From positions 6,570,014 to 6,634,013 of the forward strand of contig CM056389.1 of the NCBI GenBank assembly GCA_029718625.1: a DNA stretch of 64,000 nt. Direction: 5' to 3'. This document shows positions 57,401 through 64,000 of this stretch, piece after piece. A program made the translations under genes and the position numbers. Origin of the DNA: Synaphobranchus kaupii (Eukaryota; Chordata; Actinopteri; Anguilliformes; Synaphobranchidae). Below the pieces are notes generated by a model that saw only the letters and a list, made by a program, of their open reading frames with translations, ran no database searches and was not told where the DNA came from. Position 1 is the first letter of the stretch; the number at the start of each line of letters is the position of its first letter.

Positions 57401-60400
57401 GTAGCAGCTTAACTGAGCCTCTGAGCCACAGTAGCTAGCAGTAATGGAGACAGTAGAGAGAGGCAATGAGGCAGGCTGTAGCAGCTCAACTGAGCCACAG
57501 CAGCTAGCAGTAATGGAGACAGTAGAGAGAGGCAGTGAGGCTATAGCAGCTTAACTGAGCCTCTGAGCCACAGCAGCTAGCAGTAATGGAGACAGTAGAG
57601 AGAGGAGTGAGACTGTAGCAGCTTAACTGAGCCTCTGAGCCACAGCAGCTAGCAGTAATGGAGACAGTAGAGAGAGGCAGTGAGGCTGTAGCAGCTTAAC
57701 TGAGCCTCTGAGCCACAGCAGCTAGCAGTAATGGAGACAGTAGAGAGAGGCAGTGAGGCAGGCTGTAGCAGCTTAACTGAGCCTCTGAGCCACAGCAGCT
57801 AGCAGTAATGGAGACAGTAGAGAGAGGCAGTGAGGCAGGCTGTAGCAGCTTAACTGAGCCTCTGAGCCACAGCAGCTAGCAGTAATGGAGACAGTAGAGA
57901 GAGGCAGTGAGGCTGTAGCAGCTTAACTGAGCCTCTGAGCCACAGCAGCTAGCAGTAATGGAGACAGTAGAGAGAGGCAGTGAGGCTGTAGCAGCTTAAC
58001 TGAGCCTCTGAGCCACAGTAGCTAGCAGTAATGGAGACAGTAGAGAGAGGCAATGAGGCAGGCTGTAGCAGCTCAACTGAGCCACAGCAGCTAGCAGTAA
58101 TGGAGACAGTAGAGAGAGGCAGTGAGGCAGGCTGTAGCAGCTTAACTGAGCCTCTTAGCCACAGCAGCTAGCAGTAATGGAGACAGTAGAGAGAGGCAGT
58201 GAGGCAGGCTGTAGCAGCTTAACTGATCCTCTGAGCCACAGCAGCTAGCAGTAATGGAGACAGTAGAGAGAGGCAGTGAGGCAGGCTGTAGCAACTTAAC
58301 TGAGCCTCTGAGCCACAGCAGCTAGCAGTAATGGAGACAGTAGAGAGAGGCAGTGAGGCTGTAGCAGCTTAACTGAGCCTCTGAGCCACAGTAGCTAGCA
58401 GTAATGGAGACAGTAGAGAGAGGCAATGAGGCAGGCTGTAGCAGCTCAACTGAGCCACAGCAGCTAGCAGTAATGGAGACAGTAGAGAGAGGCAGTGAGG
58501 CTATAGCAGCTTAACTGAGCCTCTGAGCCACAGCAGCTAGCAGTAATGGAGACAGTAGAGAGAGGCAGTGAGGCTGTAGCAGCTTAACTGAGCCTCTGAG
58601 CCACAGCAGCTAGCAGTCATGGAGACAGTAGAGAGAGGCAGTGAGGCTGTAGCAGCTTAACTGAGCCTCTGAACCACAGCAGCTAGCAGTAATGGAGACA
58701 GTAGAGAGAGGCAGTGAGGCTGTAGCAGCTTAACTGAGCCTCTGAGCCACAGTAGCTAGCAGTAATGGAGACAGTAGAGAGAGGCAATGAGGCAGGCTGT
58801 AGCAGCTCAACTGAGCCACAGCAGCTAGCAGTAATGGAGACAGTAGAGAGAGGCAGTGAGGCAGGCTGTAGCAGCTTAACTGAGCCTCTGAGCCACAGCA
58901 GCTAGCAGTAATGGAGACAGTAGAGAGAGGCAGTGAGGCAGGCTGTATCAGCTTAACTGAGCCTCTGAGCCACAGCAGCTAGCAGTAATGGAGACAGTAG
59001 AGAGAGGCAGTGAGGCAGGCTGTAGCAGCTTAACTGAGCCTCTGAGCCACAGCAGCTAGCAGTAATGGAGACAGTAGAGAGAGGCAGTGAGGCTATAGCA
59101 GCTTAACTGAGCCTCTGAGCCACAGCAGCTAGCAGTAATGGAGGCAGTACAGAGAGGCAGTGAGGCTGTAGCAGCTTAACTGAGCCTCTGAGCCACAGCA
59201 GCTAGCAGTAATGGAGACAGTAGAGAGAGGCAGTGAGGCTGTAGCAGCTTAACTGAGCCTCTGAGCCACAGCAGCTAGCAGTAATGGAGACAGTAGAGAG
59301 AGGCAGTGAGGCTGTAGCAGCTTAACTGAGCCTCTGAGCCACAGCAGCTAGCAGTAATGGAGACAGTAGAGAGAGGCAGTGAGGCTGGCTGTAGCAGCTT
59401 AACTGAGCCTCTGAGCCACAGCAGCTAGCAGTAATGGAGACAGTAGAGAGAGGCAGTGAGGCTGTAGCAGCTTAACTGAGCCTCTGAGCCACAGCAGCTA
59501 GCAGTAATGGAGACAGTAGAGAGAGGCAGTGAGGCTGTAGCAGCTTAACTGAGCCTCTGAGCCACAGTAGCTAGCAGTAATGGAGACAGTAGAGAGAGGC
59601 AATGAGGCAGGCTGTAGCAGCTCAACTGAGCCACAGCAGCTAGCAGTAATGGAGACAGTAGAGAGAGGCAGTGAGGCTATAGCAGCTTAACTGAGCCTCT
59701 GAGCCACAGCAGCTAGCAGTAATGGAGACAGTAGAGAGAGGCAGTGAGGCTGTAGCAGCTTAACTGAGCCTCTGAGCCACAGCAGCTAGCAGTCATGGAG
59801 ACAGTAGAGAGAGGCAGTGAGGCTGTAGCAGCTTAACTGAGCCTCTGAACCACAGCAGCTAGCAGTAATGGAGACAGTAGAGAGAGGCAGTGAGGCTGTA
59901 GCAGCTTAACTGAGCCTCTGAGCCACAGTAGCTAGCAGTAATGGAGACAGTAGAGAGAGGCAATGAGGCAGGCTGTAGCAGCTCAACTGAGCCACAGCAG
60001 CTAGCAGTAATGGAGACAGTAGAGAGAGGCAGTGAGGCAGGCTGTAGCAGCTTAACTGAGCCTCTGAGCCACAGCAGCTAGCAGTAATGGAGACAGTAGA
60101 GAGAGGCAGTGAGGCAGGCTGTATCAGCTTAACTGAGCCTCTGAGCCACAGCAGCTAGCAGTAATGGAGACAGTAGAGAGAGGCAGTGAGGCAGGCTGTA
60201 GCAGCTTAACTGAGCCTCTGAGCCACAGCAGCTAGCAGTAATGGAGACAGTAGAGAGAGGCAGTGAGGCTATAGCAGCTTAACTGAGCCTCTGAGCCACA
60301 GCAGCTAGCAGTAATGGAGGCAGTAGAGAGAGGCAGTGAGGCTGTAGCAGCTTAACTGAGCCTCTGAGCCACAGCAGCTAGCAGTAATGGAGACAGTAGA

Positions 60401-62476
60401 GAGAGGCAGTGAGGCTGTAGCAGCTTAACTGAGCCTCTGAGCCACAGCAGCTAGCAGTAATGGAGACAGTAGAGAGAGGCAGTGAGGCTGTAGCAGCTTA
60501 ACTGAGCCTCTGAGCCACAGTAGCTAGCAGTAATGGAGACAGTAGAGAGAGGCAATGAGGCAGGCTGTAGCAGCTCAACTGAGCCACAGCAGCTAGCAGT
60601 AATGGAGACAGTAGAGAGAGGCAGTGAGGCAGGCTGTAGCAGCTTAACTGAGCCTCTGAGCCACAGCAGCTAGCAGTAATGGAGACAGTAGAGAGAGGCA
60701 GTGAGGCAGGCTGTAGCAGCTTAACTGAGCCTCTGAGCCACAGCAGCTAGCAGTAATGGAGACAGTAGAGAGAGGCAGTGAGGCAGGCTGTAGCAGCTTA
60801 ACTGAGCCTCTGAGCCACAGCAGCTAGCAGTAATGGAGACAGTAGAGAGAGGCAGTGAGGCTATAGCAGCTTAACTGAGCCTCTGAGCCACAGCAGCTAG
60901 CAGTAATGGAGGCAGTAGAGAGAGGCAGTGAGGCTGTAGCAGCTTAACTGAGCCTCTGAGCCACAGCAGCTAGCAGTAATGGAGACAGTAGAGAGAGGCA
61001 GTGAGGCTGTAGCAGCTTAACTGAGCCTCTGAGCCACAGCAGCTAGCAGTAATGGAGACAGTAGAGAGAGGCAGTGAGGCTGTAGCAGCTTAACTGAGCC
61101 TCTGAGCCACAGCAGCTAGCAGTAATGGAGAGAGGCAGTGAGGCTGTAGCAGCTTAACTGAGCCTCTGAGCCACAGCAGCTAGCAGTAATGGAGACAGTA
61201 GAGAGAGGCAGTGAGGCTGTAGCAGCTTAACTGAGCCTCTGAGCCACAGCAGCTAGCAGTAATGGAGACAGTAGAGAGAGGCAGTGAGGCTGTAGCAGCT
61301 TAACTGAGCCTCTGAGCCACAGCAGCTAGCAGTAATGGAGACAGTAGAGAGAGGCAGTGAGGCAGGCTGTAGCAGCTTATCTGAGCCTCTGAGCCACAGC
61401 AGCTAGCAGTAATGGAGACAGTAGAGAGAGGCAGTGAGGCTGTAGCAGCTTAACTGAGCCTCTGAGCCACAGCAGCTAGCAGTAATGGAGACAGTAGAGA
61501 GAGGCAGTGAGGCAGGCTGTAGCAGCTTAACTGAGCCTCTGAGCCACAGCAGCTAGCAGTAATGGAGACAGTAGAGAGAGGCAGTGAGGCTGTAGCAGCT
61601 TATCTGAGCCTCTGAGCCACAGCAGCTAGCAGTAATGGAGACAGTAGAGAGAGGCAGTGAGGCTGTAGCAGCTTATCTGAGCCTCTGAGCCACTGCAGCT
61701 AGCATTAATGGAGACAGTAGAGAGAGGCAGTGATGCTGTAGCAGCTTAACTGAGCCTCTGAGCCACAGCAGCTAGCAGTAATGGAGACAGTAGAGAGAGG
61801 CAGTGAGGCAGGCTGTAGCAGCTTAACTGAGCCTCTGAGCCACAGCAGCTAGCAGTAATGAAGACAGTAGAGAGAGGCAGTGAGGCAGGCTGTATCAACT
61901 TAACTGAGCCTCTGAGCCACAGCAGCTAGCAGTAATGGAGACAGTAGAGAGAGGCAGTGAGGCTGTAGCAGCTTAACTGAGCCACAGCAGCTAGCAGTAA
62001 TGGAGACAGTAGAGAGAGGCAGTGAGGCAGGCTGTAGCAGCTTATCTGAGCCTCTGAGCCACAGCAGCTAGCAGTAATGGAGACAGTAGGGAGAGGCAGT
62101 GAGGCAGGCTGTAGCAGCTTAACTGAGCCTCTGAGCCACAGCAGCTAGCAGTAATGGAGACAGTAGAGAGAGGAGTGAGGCAGGCTGTAGCAGCTTAACT
62201 GAGCCTCTGAGCCACAGCAGCTAGCAGTAATAGAGACAGTAGAGAGAGGCAGTGAGGCAGGCTGTAGCAGCTTAACTGAGCCTCTGAGCCACAGCAGCTA
62301 GCAGTAATGGAGACAGTAGAGAGAGGAGTGAGGCAGGCTGTAGCAGCTTAACTGAGCCTCTGAGCCACAGCAGCTAGCAGTAATAGAGACAGTAGAGAGA
62401 GGCAGTGAGGCAGGCTGTAGCAGCTTAACTGAGCCTCTGAGCCACAGCAGCTAGCAGTAATGGAGACAGTAGAGAG

Positions 62477-62587
62477 TAGGGTTGCCAACCGTCCCTTGAA
62501 ATAAGGGACGATCCCTTATCAGTTCAATAAGCCTTATTGAACTGATAAGGGATCGTCCCTTATTTCAAGGGACGGTTGGCAACCCTA
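62477..62587. mobile_element. 111-bp perfectly palindromic hAT MITE, copy 2
   Basis: Same sequence, same GTAGAGAG duplication (62469-62476 and 62588-62595) and same array context as copy 1, exactly 8,155 bp away. It was therefore copied by amplification of the array, not by a second insertion. Confidence 0.88.
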
Positions 62588-64000
62588 GTAGAGAGAGGCA
62601 GTGAGGCAGTCTGCAGCAGCTTAACTGAGCCTCTGAGCCACAGCAGCTAGCAGTAATGGTGACAGTAGAGAGAGGCAGTGAGGCTGTAGCAGCTTAACTG
62701 AGCCTCTGAGCCACAGCAGCTAGCAGTAATGGAGACAGTAGAGAGAGGCAGTGAGGCTGTAGCAGCTTAACTGAGCCTCTGAGCCACAGCAGCTAGCAGT
62801 AATGGAGACAGTAGAGAGAGGCAGTGAGGCTGTAGCAGCTCAACTGAGTCTCTGAGCCACAGCAGCTAGCAGTAATGGTGACAGCAGAGAGAGGCAGTGA
62901 GGCAGTCTGTAGCAGCTTAACTGAGCCTCTGAGCCACAGCAGCTAGCAGTAATGGAGACAGTAGAGAGAGGCAGTGAGGCTGTAGCAGCTTAACTGAGCC
63001 TCTGAGCCACAGCAGCTAGCAGTAATGGAGACAGTAGAGAGAGGCAGTGAGGCTGTAGCAGCTTAACTGAGCCTCTGAGCCACAGCAGCTAGCAGTAATG
63101 GAGACAGTAGAGAGAGGCAGTGAGGCTGTAGCAGCTTAACTGAGCCTCTGAGCCACAGCGGCTAGCAGTAATGGAGACAGTAGAGAGAGGCAGTGAGGCT
63201 GTAGCAGCTTAACTGAGCCTCTGAGCCACAGCAGCTAGCAGTAATGGAGACAGTAGAGAGAGGCAGTGAGGCTGTAGCAGCTTAACTGAGCCTCTGAGCC
63301 ACAGCAGCTAGCAGTAATGGAGACAGTAGAGAGAGGCAGTGAGGCTGTAGCAGCTTAACTGAGCCTCTGAGCCACAGCAGCTAGCAGTAATGGAGACAGT
63401 AGAGAGAGGCAGTGAGGCTGTAGCAGCTTAACTGAGCCTCTGAGCCACAGCAGCTAGCAGTAATGGAGACAGTAGAGAGAGGCAGTGAGGCTGTAGCAGC
63501 TTATCTGAGCCTCTGAGCCACAGCAGCTAGCAGTAATGGAGACAGTAGGGAGAGGCAGTGAGACTGTAGCAGCTTAACTGAGCCTCTGAGCCACAGCAGC
63601 TAGCAGTAATGGAGACAGTAGAGAGAGGCAGTGCGGCTGTAGCAGCTTAACTGAGCCTCTGAGCCACAGCAGCTAGCAGTAATGCAGACAGTAGAGAGAG
63701 GCAGTGAGGCTGTAGCAGCTTAACTGAGCCTCTGAGCCACAGCAGCTAGCAGTAATGGAGACAGTAGAGAGAGGCAGTGAGGCTGTAGCAGCTTATCTGA
63801 GCCTCTGAGCCACAGCAGCTAGCAGTAATGGAGACAGTAGAGAGAGGCAGTGAGGCAGGCTGTAGCAGCTTAACTGAGCCTCTGAGCCACAGCAGCTAGC
63901 AGTAATGGAGACAGTAGAGAGAGGCAGTGAGGCTGTAGCAGCTTAACTGAGCCTCTGAGCCACAGCAGCTAGCAGTAATGGAGACAGTAGAGAGAGGCAG

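Larger units (their letters stand above)
45096..64000. repeat. 73-bp satellite-like array M8 with higher-order structure
   Basis: About 255 units and open at the window end. The standard unit is 73 bp (AGTAATG at 45201 and 45274): CAGCAGCTAGCAGTAATGGA, GACAGTAGAGAGAGGCAGTG, AGGCTGTAGCAGCTTAACTG, AGCCTCTGAGCCA. A 77-bp form has GGCAGGCTGTAG, a short form lacks GCCTCTGA (CTCAACTGAGCCACAG), and one form lacks a CAGTA block (52970, 61125). Variant order reveals nested higher-order repeats of 1,386 bp (46.9-50.5 kb) and 8,155 bp (from about 50.2 kb to the window end). No ORF of note is present because TAG/TAA are frequent in every unit. It is unrelated in sequence to the LINE-derived 73-bp array. 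Confidence 0.96.

Overview
The window reads as a repeat-choked stretch of a teleost fish genome. The evidence is vertebrate-style introns and splice sites, a GIMAP (AIG1-family GTPase) exon, exons resembling the N-terminal region of PARP14-type proteins, L2/CR1-like LINEs of fish type, Tc1-, hAT- and gypsy-like debris, and a very large tandem-repeat content. Nothing bacterial (operons, CRISPR, rRNA) is present. The fish species cannot be named from the sequence.

Layout. 1-2.6 kb: AT-rich non-coding sequence with one MITE end. 2.6-5.4 kb: a 26-bp minisatellite that stops about 30 bases before a 3' splice site. 5.4-6.9 kb: three phase-1 exons of a PARP14-like gene (RRM-like, RRM-like, KH-like region), copy I. 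6.9-14.6 kb: the downstream intron or intergenic space, holding nested antisense LINEs and a 73-bp minisatellite. 14.6-17 kb: DNA-transposon debris. 17.0-21.8 kb: copy II of the same three exons, again preceded by the 26-bp repeat; here the exon-1 splice donor has expanded into a 36-bp array and a GT-rich array precedes exon 2. 21.8-29.4 kb: copy II of the LINE nest with a much longer 73-bp array, cut off by a gypsy fragment. 30.2-31.5 kb: mixed debris. 31.5-40.4 kb: a third, exon-less copy of the LINE nest, in which part of LINE ORF1 has become a 61-bp minisatellite split by an L2 insertion. 40.4-41.7 kb: a paralogue of 15.8-17.0 kb. 41.75-42.57 kb: the terminal exon of a GIMAP GTPase with a poly(A) signal. 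44.0-45.0 kb: a 54-bp minisatellite made from a MITE end. 45.1-64.0 kb (open at the window end): about 255 copies of a 73-bp unit arranged in 1,386-bp and 8,155-bp higher-order repeats that carry a perfectly palindromic hAT MITE.

Only two host gene families are supported, both on the + strand and both from families linked to immunity in vertebrates: PARP14-like and GIMAP. No macrodomain or PARP catalytic exon is visible, so each PARP-like copy is either partial or an internal repeat of a gene that continues outside the window. All PARP-like exons and the GIMAP acceptor are phase 1, so duplicated blocks, and even a PARP-GIMAP read-through, would keep frame.

The most striking property is how minisatellites arose here. 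At least five arrays can be traced to an identifiable parent that was expanded in place: an exon/intron donor junction, the LINE RT YKYLG segment, the LINE ORF1 GDSI segment, an L2 3'-UTR, and a MITE terminus. Paralogous arrays differ several-fold in copy number.
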